Source of the DNA: an uncultured Bacilli bacterium
GTDB taxonomy: Bacteria; Bacillota_I; Bacilli_A; RF39; UBA660
Reading direction: 5' to 3'
DNA: 32,602 nt
Assembly (NCBI GenBank): GCA_947631205.1
Contig: CANRKL010000010.1
Span: 1 to 32,602, forward strand
Both the position numbers and the translations under genes were made by a program. The notes beneath the pieces are model-generated. The model searched no databases. It was not told the origin of the DNA and saw only the letters and a list, made by a program, of their open reading frames with translations. Of this stretch, positions 10,112 to 20,011 are shown piece after piece (position 1 is the stretch's first letter; each line of letters starts with the position of its first letter).

Positions 10112-10648
10112 TTATTCATTATCTTTAACTTCTAAATATTCATCACTTACTTGGTCTATTTGTTCAACAATATCATCATCAACTAATTCTTCATAGTCAT
10201 CTTCTAAGTCTTCAACGGGAACTTTTATTTTGGTATCTCCCACAATTTCTACTCCAAGTTCTTTATCAATATCTAACATTATTTTACCATTTTCAATATT
10301 GACATTAGATACATTAGGTTGTTTTAAACTTCTAACCATTATTTCTGAATTAGATGAGAGAGTTTGTTCACCTTTTAAAGGTACTTGATAAAGTTCATGA
10401 TAACTAAATCTTTTAGTATTTACTTTTGTTTTGGTATCATCATTATAACTATACCAAACATTAACATCAAAAGCTCCATCTACTCCTACTTTATCTCCCT
10501 CTTTCATTCCTTTAAAGTTATGATTAATAACCCAGCAACCTAAAACAGTATTAACATCTTCATCAGGAGTCATTGATAAATGTAAATTAGTTGCTTTTTT
10601 AGCTTTTCCAACAACTGCCTTAGTTACTATTTCTTTATAATTACCCAT
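10112..10648 (-). CDS. cotE: CotE-type outer spore coat morphogenetic protein
   Basis: YKEIVTKAVVGKAKK...VLGCWVINHNFKG...DGAFDVNVWYSYNDDTKTKVNTKRFSYHE...EVIVRSLKQPN-like block and acidic C-terminus match Bacillus CotE as remembered. Confidence 0.85.
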   Translation of the reverse strand: MGNYKEIVTKAVVGKAKKATNLHLSMTPDEDVNTVLGCWVINHNFKGMKEGDKVGVDGAFDVNVWYSYNDDTKTKVNTKRFSYHELYQVPLKGEQTLSSNSEIMVRSLKQPNVSNVNIENGKIMLDIDKELGVEIVGDTKIKVPVEDLEDDYEELVDDDIVEQIDQVSDEYLEVKDNE

Positions 10649-10734
10649 ATAATTTCACCTCTAGTTTAATCTATGCTAAATACCCAAAAAATGTTCTTTT
10701 TTTCCTTTTTAAAACATGGTAAAATAAATTAGGA

Positions 10735-11109
10735 GTGATAAATATGGATTGTATATTTTGTAAAATAATTAATAAAGAAATACCAAGTAAAATTTTATAT
10801 GAGGATGATTTAGTAGTGGCTTTCTTAGATATTAATCAATATTATTTAGGACATACTTTAATTATCCCTAAAAAACATTTAACTACTATTTTAGACGCGG
10901 ATAATAATATCATTGCTCATATGTTTGATGTAGCTAAAAAATTAAGTAAAAATATTATGGAAAAATTTAACCAAACAGGAATAAGTTATGTGATAAATTA
11001 TGGAACAGAACAAGAAGTAATGCACTTACACTTACATATTTGTCCTAAAAATAATCACAATGAAGATAATTTAGAATTAGATGAGATTTATCAAAAATTA
11101 ATTAGTTAA
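10735..11109 (+). CDS. hit: HIT family protein
   Basis: CIFCKIINKEIPSKILYEDDLVVAFLDI...GHTLIIPKKH...HLHLHI signature. Confidence 0.92.
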   Translation: MINMDCIFCKIINKEIPSKILYEDDLVVAFLDINQYYLGHTLIIPKKHLTTILDADNNIIAHMFDVAKKLSKNIMEKFNQTGISYVINYGTEQEVMHLHLHICPKNNHNEDNLELDEIYQKLIS

Positions 11110-11122
11110 AATGGATTTATTG

Positions 11123-11148
11123 AAAAGACTTATTTGTCTTTTTTATTT
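11123..11148 (+). terminator. Terminator after HIT gene
   Basis: aaaagac-ttattt-gtctttt then T-rich. Confidence 0.65.
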
Positions 11149-11228
11149 TGACATTAAAAAAAACAAACAAGTTGTTTTTACTTATTTGCCTATTATTACT
11201 TTTGATACTTCAAACTAATCATTAAATA

Positions 11229-12506
11229 TTACTCCTCTTCTTTAGGCATCATTATTAAGGAAGAACTTTCCTTAAAACTTAATAATTTATGAACATTTTC
11301 AATATCTTTTAAAGTTATGCTTTCTAAAATTTCTTTTTCATTATCAATTATTCTATTTTCATATATTAAGTAGCTTGAAATAAGAGCATTAACTTCTTCT
11401 TGGTCTTCAAAATCTACAATCAAAGTAGCCAAAACGGATTTTATTTTACGATTAATATCTTTTTCATCAATTTCCATATTATTTAATTTATCATACAATA
11501 TTTTTTCAACATCAGCAGGATATTTAGTACGACAACCAACTTCAATTATCATGTAATCATATACTTTATATGCTCCAAAAAATAAATTATATATTAATTT
11601 TTTTTCTAGTAATTCTTCTTTAAATAGTGAAGTACTTCCAAAATTAGACGCTAGTATTAGTTTAACAATGTTAAATAGTTTAGTTTCTTCAAAGCCTTCA
11701 AATATTTTTAAAGGTATTTTAATATTAATTGTTAGTTCTGGTATTTCAACATTAGCTTTAATTATTTCTTTTTTACTAACAACTTTTTTTCCTTCTTTGT
11801 AATTTTTAATAATGGGACTCTTAAATGGCGGAAAATCTTTATTTTGGAAATAATCTTTTACTATTTTTACTACTTCATAAGGGGACACGTTTCCTGTTAC
11901 TACTAAACACATATTAGATGGGTGATAAAAATATTTATAGATAGTTTTTATTTCTTCAAAAGTTATGTTATTAATGTCTTCTTCGGTTCCAATTAAATCA
12001 ACACCATTAGGATATTTTGAAAATAACATTTTATTCATTTTAAAGTAAGCTATTACTCCTGGATTATCTTCCCTCATTCTTTGTTCTTCTAATATTGGAA
12101 CTCTTTCATGTTCAAAGTTTTCTTGATTGAATTTTTTTTCAAAAATATTACTTAATAATAATTCTATATTTTCTTTTAAATTTTTACTACCAGTAAATTC
12201 AAATGATGTTTTTTTATAATTAGTATAAGCATTACTATGACTTCCTAATTTATTAAATAAGGATAATAATGGTTCTTTATCGACGTTTTCACACATAACA
12301 TGTTCTAAGTAATGGGCAGACCCTCTAGTCATTTCATATTTTTTACCTTTAACAGTAAAAGTGGTATTATCAGCTCCATAAGAAACAATTAAATTTCCTT
12401 TAAATGAATGAGATGTTTTACTTTGCCAGATATATATTCTAAGTCCATTATCTAAGGTGCTTTCATAAATAGTTTCATCGAGGCCCCTCATTTTAATTTC
12501 TTTCAT
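11229..12506 (-). CDS. M16 family peptidase (YmfH-like), catalytically intact motif
   Basis: HYLEHVMCE (HxxEH) plus insulinase-family organisation; downstream of an M16-like partner. Confidence 0.88.
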   Translation of the reverse strand: MKEIKMRGLDETIYESTLDNGLRIYIWQSKTSHSFKGNLIVSYGADNTTFTVKGKKYEMTRGSAHYLEHVMCENVDKEPLLSLFNKLGSHSNAYTNYKKTSFEFTGSKNLKENIELLLSNIFEKKFNQENFEHERVPILEEQRMREDNPGVIAYFKMNKMLFSKYPNGVDLIGTEEDINNITFEEIKTIYKYFYHPSNMCLVVTGNVSPYEVVKIVKDYFQNKDFPPFKSPIIKNYKEGKKVVSKKEIIKANVEIPELTINIKIPLKIFEGFEETKLFNIVKLILASNFGSTSLFKEELLEKKLIYNLFFGAYKVYDYMIIEVGCRTKYPADVEKILYDKLNNMEIDEKDINRKIKSVLATLIVDFEDQEEVNALISSYLIYENRIIDNEKEILESITLKDIENVHKLLSFKESSSLIMMPKEEE

Positions 12507-13797
12507 CTTTATCTGCCTCCTTTAAAATGTATACTAAAGATTTTTTCAATTTTTTAGCAAATTTTTTAACATCATCAATTGTTACTTTTTTTAGTTCTTC
12601 TTTTTCTTCTTCAATTAATAAATCACCTAATAAGATATGAAAATAATAATTATCTAAAATATATCCGGGATTGTCTTCGCTCATAGTTATATTGGAAATA
12701 ATTTTTTCTTTTTGAAGTTCAAAGTATTCTTCATCTATTTCTCCATTTTCCATTTCTTTTAAGGCTCTGTTTATTCCTTTAATAGCTTGGGGAACATTTT
12801 TATAGTTTAAGCTAGTATAAATTAAAAGATAATGATTAGATAAGTTTATTGTACAACCTCTTGCATAGACTAAAGGATTTTCTATTCGTAAGTATGTTGC
12901 TAATTTATCGGATTGATTAGCATTTCCTAGAATTTGACAATATACTTTATAGACTACTTGCTCTTCAAATTTTGTAATGTTATCATATTGAAGATACATT
13001 AATAACTGTGTTTGAACATATTTACTAGGTACTTCTAATTCTTGATAAGGACTTATTGGATTATCAACAAAATAGTCATAAGTATCTTCAACAATTGTTT
13101 CTTTTTGAAAGTACTCTTTGAAATATTTAGCTATTAAGTCCATATCTAAGTTACCAATTACTAAAATATCTACTTGACTATCTTCCCATAATTTTTTGTA
13201 ATCATTTAGTAAATCTTCGTTGGTAATAGCATCTATATCTTCATGAGTTCCTAAAACTGTTTTACTAGAAAAACTATTAGCAAATAAAAAATCTCGGGAT
13301 TCTTTTAAAGCATAATCTAAAGCTCTTTCTTTATAACTATCTATTCGACGATGAAATGATTCTTTTTTAATAGATACACTTATTTCATCAAATTGGTTAT
13401 TGTTTATGTTAGGATTTAAGATTGAATCACACAAGAACTTAACACAATTTTCTAAATAATTTTTATCATTTATATATTTAGGGGAAATAAAATCAAACCC
13501 AAAACTAGAATGAAGACATTTACCATATTTATTTACTGAAACAGTAAAATCACTATTATATAATTCTTCTAAAGCAATTAAAACGTCTCTTCTAGTTGGA
13601 TATTTTTTAGTAGTATACCCCATTATATTAATTAAAAAAGTCCTTAAAGGCATGTTAACTTTAAGCGCGTCATTGACAAAATTTATTTCCATATGACAAC
13701 TTTTAAAGTTCTCATTTTTAATCGTGATTAGCCTAAAACTATCAAATTGAACTGTATTGCACTCCATTTTAAGACACCTCTTTCTTATTATGTTCAA
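12493..13797 (-). CDS. M16-like peptidase partner (YmfF-like), lacks HxxEH
   Basis: SFRLITIKNENFKSCHMEINFVNDAL...; tandem arrangement with the M16 gene as in ymfF-ymfH. Confidence 0.82.
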   Translation of the reverse strand: MNIIRKRCLKMECNTVQFDSFRLITIKNENFKSCHMEINFVNDALKVNMPLRTFLINIMGYTTKKYPTRRDVLIALEELYNSDFTVSVNKYGKCLHSSFGFDFISPKYINDKNYLENCVKFLCDSILNPNINNNQFDEISVSIKKESFHRRIDSYKERALDYALKESRDFLFANSFSSKTVLGTHEDIDAITNEDLLNDYKKLWEDSQVDILVIGNLDMDLIAKYFKEYFQKETIVEDTYDYFVDNPISPYQELEVPSKYVQTQLLMYLQYDNITKFEEQVVYKVYCQILGNANQSDKLATYLRIENPLVYARGCTINLSNHYLLIYTSLNYKNVPQAIKGINRALKEMENGEIDEEYFELQKEKIISNITMSEDNPGYILDNYYFHILLGDLLIEEEKEELKKVTIDDVKKFAKKLKKSLVYILKEADKDERN

Positions 13798-13930
13798 TAA
13801 CTATATTTTTTACACTAAAAAGAAAAAATAATTTATAAGTTAAATTACTGCTTCACTTCTCTAATTTTATCAAATTAATTTTATAAAGTCTATAAATTAA
13901 ATTGCTAAATCAATTAATTACGTAAACATT

Positions 13931-13958
13931 AAAAAAATAAGCTTATTTTAGCTCATTT
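13931..13958. repeat. 28-bp direct repeat, copy 1 (terminator-like)
   Basis: aaaaaaataagcttattttagctcattt; identical to 15857-15884. Confidence 0.9.
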
Positions 13959-14049
13959 GATTTAAATAAAATATCAAATTTAAATATATAGGTCATACAA
14001 AAAATCAAGGTAGTATTATATACATATTTTTAATATCACCTTAGTTATA

Positions 14050-15432
14050 TTACTCATATTCAGTTATTTCTTTTTCATCTATTTCATCAACAAATAAATA
14101 TTTGTGCAATTCTATCATTGTATGTATTATTCTTTTTTCAATTAACATAATAAATGGAATTGGATCTTCTTCTAAATCCATTTTTGATAATGCTTCATAA
14201 TATTCTCTTCTACATTTTTGGTCAATATAAATTGGAGGTATCTTCTTTTTACTTAAAAGCCAATTCATAATAGCTCTTGATATTCGTCCATTTCCATCTC
14301 TAAATGGATGAATAACAATAAACTTGTAGGTAAAATATACTACTTGTTCTATATATTCACCTATTTCATATCGGTCTATATTTTTCATAAAAATTTGTAA
14401 TTCTTCATCAAGTTCATTAATTCTTTCATTTATTTCATAATAAGGAATTGGTTGTATTGTTCCTCTTTTTAAAACTACAGTTCCATCTCTATATTTACCA
14501 TTATCATCAGGATACGGAACATATTTAAATAATAATGAATGTAGTTGCTTACATTTTTTAAACGAAATATCGTCTTTTGTAGTAATTACATATTGTTGCA
14601 ACTCAAAATTACCGAGTGTCATTACTATTTCTTCATTGTCACTTTCAAAAAATTGACTATCAGCTCCATTAAAATTTAAGTCTGCTAATATATAATTCAA
14701 TTTTTTTCTATCAATTATTACACCTTCAAGTTTATTATCGTTATAAATATAATTTTGCAAAAATTTTTTCCACGTATATTTATTAATATCAGCCATTATA
14801 AAACTCATTGAACTTATGACATTTGATAATAATACACTATCAATTTTATTACTTATTAATTCTTGCCTTTTAGATGATACTCCATATTCACGCATTCTTT
14901 GTCTTAATGATTCAGAAGATATATCACCTTCTATCATATTCAAATCATAGGCAATTCTATTTAAACATGAATAGAAACTAACACCGAAATATTCAGCTAT
15001 TATTGTAATATTTTCAAAATTAATAAATCCATCTTCATTTTTGTATTGTTCACATAATATTTTTAGTTCTTCAGTAGGCATGAGTAAATACCCAGCAAAG
15101 TCATTTGCATATTTTTCTATTTTTTTACTTGAACGTTTTAAACACTCAATGTAATCTGTTGTCCCCTTTTCTTTATTTAAATCTTTTATAAAATGACAAT
15201 ATTCATGCGCAGCAGTAAATCTTTGCCTTTGCAAGCCATTATTTGAATTAATTCCTACAATTGTACAATTATCTTCATCGTTGATAATGATTCCATCTAA
15301 ATTTTCAAAATCTTTTAATACAATATATATGCCAGCATTACGGAGAATTTTAAATGGGTCTATTGGAAAAGTTAATTTGCTATTTTTTCTTAATTTTTCT
15401 AATTCACTTTTAGCTAATTCTTCTGGTGTCAT
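14050..15432 (-). CDS. ImmA/IrrE metallopeptidase - Fic domain fusion protein
   Basis: N-terminal RFTAAHEYCHFIKD (HExxH) and C-terminal Fic motif HPFRDGNGRISR; YNDNKLEGV resembles the inhibitory helix region. Confidence 0.9.
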   Translation of the reverse strand: MTPEELAKSELEKLRKNSKLTFPIDPFKILRNAGIYIVLKDFENLDGIIINDEDNCTIVGINSNNGLQRQRFTAAHEYCHFIKDLNKEKGTTDYIECLKRSSKKIEKYANDFAGYLLMPTEELKILCEQYKNEDGFINFENITIIAEYFGVSFYSCLNRIAYDLNMIEGDISSESLRQRMREYGVSSKRQELISNKIDSVLLSNVISSMSFIMADINKYTWKKFLQNYIYNDNKLEGVIIDRKKLNYILADLNFNGADSQFFESDNEEIVMTLGNFELQQYVITTKDDISFKKCKQLHSLLFKYVPYPDDNGKYRDGTVVLKRGTIQPIPYYEINERINELDEELQIFMKNIDRYEIGEYIEQVVYFTYKFIVIHPFRDGNGRISRAIMNWLLSKKKIPPIYIDQKCRREYYEALSKMDLEEDPIPFIMLIEKRIIHTMIELHKYLFVDEIDEKEITEYE

Positions 15433-15436
15433 ATTA

Positions 15437-15784
15437 CTAATCCTTATTGTGTGACTTTAAAATATTTTTATATTCGATTAAACTAATAATCTCTTTTTTG
15501 TCTTTTTCACTAAGTTTATTAAATCCTCTTGCAAAAGCTACATCACTGTTACTAATAGTATAGTTATCTTTTGTTAATTCATCTATACTTATATTATATA
15601 ATTTTGAAAAATTCATTAATTCCTGCAAATCAATTTTACGTTCACCTTTTTCAATTCTTAATATTGCATCTCTACCTATTTTTAAAATTTCAGCAACTTG
15701 TTCTTGGGTTAATCCCATATATTTTCTAAGTTTTCTTAGTCTTTCGCCTATTTTTTTATAATTTAATTTTTCCATATGAATCAC
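15437..15784 (-). CDS. XRE-family HTH regulator, likely partner of the Fic fusion
   Basis: IGERLRKLRKYMGLTQEQVAEILKIGRDAILRIEKGERKIDLQELMNFSKLYNISIDEL. Confidence 0.9.
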   Translation of the reverse strand: MIHMEKLNYKKIGERLRKLRKYMGLTQEQVAEILKIGRDAILRIEKGERKIDLQELMNFSKLYNISIDELTKDNYTISNSDVAFARGFNKLSEKDKKEIISLIEYKNILKSHNKD

Positions 15785-15856
15785 CTCAATATAAATTCAT
15801 TTATATTATATGCAAAATATGTTGAAAAAGTCAACATTTTGTTTTGCTAAGTGTTA

Positions 15857-15884
15857 AAAAAAATAAGCTTATTTTAGCTCATTT
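15857..15884. repeat. 28-bp direct repeat, copy 2 (terminator of ABC operon)
   Basis: Identical to 13931-13958; on minus strand AAATGAGCTAAAATAAGCTTATTTTTTT right after the ABC stop codon. Confidence 0.9.
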
Positions 15885-15889
15885 TTTGA

Positions 15890-17674
15890 TTAATCAAATT
15901 GACTATTGTATATTTCGGCATAAAAACCATTTTTCTTTAAAAGTTCTTCATGACGACCTACTTCAACGATGTCACCATCTCTCATAACTAATATTAAATC
16001 GGCATCTCTAATTGTAGATAGACGATGAGCAATAACAAATGAAGTTCTTCCTTTCATTAATTCATCCATAGCTTTTTGAATTAAGATTTCAGTTCTTGTA
16101 TCAACGTTGCTTGTTGCTTCATCTAATATTAAAACTTTGGGGTCTGCTAAGATGGCTCTTGCTATTGTAAGTAATTGTTTTTGGCCACCACTTATGTTAC
16201 TAGTATCTTCATTTAATTCCATATTATATCCATTACTTAATGTTTGAATAAAATGGTCAACACAAGCTTTTTTACTTGCTATATAAACTTCTTCATCAGT
16301 GGCATCTAAATTACCATATCGTAAGTTTTCCATAATAGTTCCACTAAATAACCAAGTATCTTGAAGAACCATACCAAATAATTTACGATAGTTATTTCTA
16401 TCAATTTTAGATATATCATGACCATCTAGGTAAATATGACCAGAATTTAAATTGTAAAAACGCATTAGTAATTTAACAATTGTTGTTTTTCCCGCACCAG
16501 TAGGACCAACAATGGCAATTTTTTGACCTGCCTCCACTTTGGCACTAAAGTCATTAATAATTATTTTATTTTCATCATAACCAAATTTAACGTGGTCAAA
16601 TGTCACATTTCCTTCTATTTTTGACATATCAATTTCTTCACATGGAACATATTCTTCTTCTTCACTTTCTAAGAAGTTAAATATTCGCTCAGCAGCTGCA
16701 ACCATTAATTGTAATTGGTTAGATACTTGAGCTAATTGGCCTATTGGTTGAGTAAAGTTTTTAGAGTATTGAATAAATGATTGAATATTACCAACTGTAA
16801 TATTACCTTTTATGACATAGTAAGCTCCAACAATCGAGATTAGTACATAATTTAAATTACCAATAAAGTTCATAATTGGTTGCATAAGTCCTGATAAAAA
16901 TTGACTTTTCCAAGCTGATTCATAAAGTTTATAATTATCTTTATCTAATTTATCTAACATTTTATCTTCAGCATTAAAGGCTTTGACAACTGTATGTCCA
17001 CCCATCATTTCTTCAATTTCTCCATCAACGTGTCCTAAGTAGGCTTGTTGATTGACGAAATGTTTTTGACTTTTGCCAACTATAATGGCGACGATGACAG
17101 AAGCTATTGGTAAAACTAAGGCTGTTATTATAGCTAAGGTAACATTAATGGAACACATCATTACAAATATGCCAATTACGGTTACAATTGAGGTTACTAA
17201 AGTAACAGCACTTTGATTTAGACTCATTCCTAATGTATCTATATCATTAGTTATTATTGATAATGTTTCACCTATTGTATTTTTATCAAAGTATTTCATG
17301 GGTAATTTTTTGATTTTTTCACTCATTTGTCTTCGCAAATTATATGTTGTTTTTTTACTTATTCCAGCCATTATGAAACTTTCAATGTAAGAAAATATTG
17401 ATGATAAAATATATATTCCTAGTAAAAACAATAATATTTTAGCAATATTGGAAAAATTTATTCCACCAGTACCAGTTATTTTATTAACTAATCCTACATA
17501 TAACTCTTGAGTAGCATTTCCTAGTATTTTAGGGCCAACTATAGAAAATATGGTACTTAATATAGCAAAGATAAAAACAATAATTAAACCTATTTTATAT
17601 TGTGATACATAGTGAATCAATTTTTTTAATGAGCCTTTAAAATCGGCTGCTTTAGAAAATTCTTTGTTACGCAT
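15890..17674 (-). CDS. ABC exporter, TM-NBD half-transporter
   Basis: Walker A GPTGAGKTT, signature ISGGQKQLL, Walker B VLILDEATSNVD. Confidence 0.95.
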   Translation of the reverse strand: MRNKEFSKAADFKGSLKKLIHYVSQYKIGLIIVFIFAILSTIFSIVGPKILGNATQELYVGLVNKITGTGGINFSNIAKILLFLLGIYILSSIFSYIESFIMAGISKKTTYNLRRQMSEKIKKLPMKYFDKNTIGETLSIITNDIDTLGMSLNQSAVTLVTSIVTVIGIFVMMCSINVTLAIITALVLPIASVIVAIIVGKSQKHFVNQQAYLGHVDGEIEEMMGGHTVVKAFNAEDKMLDKLDKDNYKLYESAWKSQFLSGLMQPIMNFIGNLNYVLISIVGAYYVIKGNITVGNIQSFIQYSKNFTQPIGQLAQVSNQLQLMVAAAERIFNFLESEEEEYVPCEEIDMSKIEGNVTFDHVKFGYDENKIIINDFSAKVEAGQKIAIVGPTGAGKTTIVKLLMRFYNLNSGHIYLDGHDISKIDRNNYRKLFGMVLQDTWLFSGTIMENLRYGNLDATDEEVYIASKKACVDHFIQTLSNGYNMELNEDTSNISGGQKQLLTIARAILADPKVLILDEATSNVDTRTEILIQKAMDELMKGRTSFVIAHRLSTIRDADLILVMRDGDIVEVGRHEELLKKNGFYAEIYNSQFD

Positions 17675-19847
17675 TTAATTCACTCTCCTTTAATTGAGAT
17701 AAAGCAATTTCTTTATATACTTGACAATTTTTTAACAATTGTTCATGGGTGCCAATTCCAACGATTTTTCCTTCATCTAAAACAACAATTTGGTCAGCTT
17801 TTAATATTGTACTTATTCTTTGGGCAACAATTAATATAGTTGCTTCTTTAGTATAATCATTTAAAGCTTTACGAAGATTTACATCAGTTTTAAAATCAAG
17901 GGCTGAAAATGAATCATCAAAAATGTATATTTTAGGATTTTTGGCAATAGCTCTTGCTATAGATAATCTTTGTCTTTGACCGCCACTTACGTTACTTCCA
18001 CCTTGACTTATCATATATTCTTCTTTTTTATCTAATTTAGATACAAATTCTTCTGATTGAGATATTTCTAAATATTTACTAATATCATCATTGGTATTTT
18101 CTTCTCCTAATAAAACATTTTCTTTAATTGTTCCAGAAAATAAATTACCTTTTTGAGGAACATAGCCAATATTTTCTCTTAAGTCACTTAATTTAACATC
18201 TTTGATATTGACATTATCAATTAGTATTTCTCCTTTAGTTACATCAAAGAAGCGAGGTATTAAATTAATTAAAGTACTTTTTCCGGAACCTGTGGAACCT
18301 ATAAAGGCCGTAGTTGTCCCAGGTCGGGCTGTAAAATTAATGTCGCTTATAACTTCTTCATCGGCATCAGGATAAGCAAAACTGACATTTTTAAATTCAA
18401 TTAATCCTTTAACATTAGTAAATTTTTGAGGGTTATCACTGTCAATAATAATATTTTTCGTATTTAAAACTTCGGCAATTCTTTTAATACTAACAATGGC
18501 TCTTGGAAGCATTATTGATACCATACTAATTAATAAGAAAGACATGATGACTTGGATTGTATAAGTAATAAAGGCCATAAGTGTTCCAACTTGTAATGTT
18601 CCAACATCAATTAGGGAAGCTCCAACCCAAATAATTAAGATGGAAACTCCATTCATGACAAACATCATGGTTGGCATCATAAATCCCATTATGCGGTCAC
18701 AAAATTGAAGAGTGTTTGCAAGCTCAGTATTAGCTTTGTCAAATTTTTCTTCCTCTACTTTGGCAGTTCCAAAAGCTCTTATAACAGGAACTCCTGCTAG
18801 TCTTTCTCTTGATACTAAATTTAATTTATCAACTAATTTTTGAATTAAACGGAACTTTGGCATAGCAAAGACAAATAAGAAAATAACTAGGAGGATAATA
18901 ATGCCAATAGCTAAAGCTAAAATCCAGCTTATACTATGTCCTAAGACTTTAAATAAAGCACCAAACCCTAAAATTGGGGCAAAAATGATTATTCTAAAAA
19001 ACATAATAAATATCATTTGAACTTGTTGTATGTCATTAGTACATCTTGTAATTAAGCTTGAGACAGAAAAATTTTTAAATTCGTATGATGAAAAACTCAT
19101 GATTTTACTAACTATTTTTTTTCGTAACAAATAACCAAATTTTGTAGCAATTCTACTAGCAAATAGTCCAACTATAATAGCCGTTATTAAAAGGGAGGTT
19201 GCAATAATTATCATAATAAGACCATTGTGATAAATGTAATTCATTTGAATTTTATCAACATCTATTCCCATGGTGCTGTACTCATTTTTAATAGCTTCAA
19301 TGCTTATTTGATTAACCATAGATTCATCATATTCATGAATTTTTTCGCCAAACTCTGATTTAATTTTACTTAATTGTTCTTCATTCATATATTTTAAGGC
19401 GTCATAAATATTGGCATTACTTGGAATATCTATACCACTTGAAATACTAGAACTTATCATTGGATTATTAGATTTTAGTAGACTTACAAATAAAAAGTCA
19501 TCAACAATAATATCTTCTATATTATTGCTACTCTTTAAAATATAATATTCTCCATTAGGTAAATTAGGGAATTTATCATCATAAGTATTATCTGTAACTG
19601 AAACTTTTTCATAACTTTCCTCTAATTTGTCTTTTTTATTACTAATTCTATAAATATCCTCATATAAACTACTACTTAATATTTCTGGATAACTATTAGT
19701 AATTCCTTTTTGAGAAATTCCAACATTAATAATTTTAGCTGTATAATCGGGCAAACTTAAATCTAATTGAGCCTGACAAATTAAAACTAAAATAGTAAAT
19801 ATAATTGGAATAGTAAATTTTTTAATAATTTTTAATATTTCTTTCAT
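17667..19847 (-). CDS. ABC exporter, TM-NBD half-transporter with extended extracytoplasmic loop
   Basis: Walker A GSTGSGKST, signature VSGGQRQRLS, Walker B IYIFDDSFSALD; overlaps the partner gene by 8 nt. Confidence 0.94.
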   Translation of the reverse strand: MKEILKIIKKFTIPIIFTILVLICQAQLDLSLPDYTAKIINVGISQKGITNSYPEILSSSLYEDIYRISNKKDKLEESYEKVSVTDNTYDDKFPNLPNGEYYILKSSNNIEDIIVDDFLFVSLLKSNNPMISSSISSGIDIPSNANIYDALKYMNEEQLSKIKSEFGEKIHEYDESMVNQISIEAIKNEYSTMGIDVDKIQMNYIYHNGLIMIIIATSLLITAIIVGLFASRIATKFGYLLRKKIVSKIMSFSSYEFKNFSVSSLITRCTNDIQQVQMIFIMFFRIIIFAPILGFGALFKVLGHSISWILALAIGIIILLVIFLFVFAMPKFRLIQKLVDKLNLVSRERLAGVPVIRAFGTAKVEEEKFDKANTELANTLQFCDRIMGFMMPTMMFVMNGVSILIIWVGASLIDVGTLQVGTLMAFITYTIQVIMSFLLISMVSIMLPRAIVSIKRIAEVLNTKNIIIDSDNPQKFTNVKGLIEFKNVSFAYPDADEEVISDINFTARPGTTTAFIGSTGSGKSTLINLIPRFFDVTKGEILIDNVNIKDVKLSDLRENIGYVPQKGNLFSGTIKENVLLGEENTNDDISKYLEISQSEEFVSKLDKKEEYMISQGGSNVSGGQRQRLSIARAIAKNPKIYIFDDSFSALDFKTDVNLRKALNDYTKEATILIVAQRISTILKADQIVVLDEGKIVGIGTHEQLLKNCQVYKEIALSQLKESELNA

Positions 19848-20011
19848 TTAAAAAATCCCTCTTTTCTGCAACTCTTACATTATATGCTATTTATTTTTTT
19901 TAGTCAAACAACTAAAGCAATTTTTTTATGTCTTTGGTAATTAATTATGTATGATAAAACAGAATTGTGAAAAATAGATGAAATTTTAAAAATGAGCCAT
20001 ATATAAATAGC

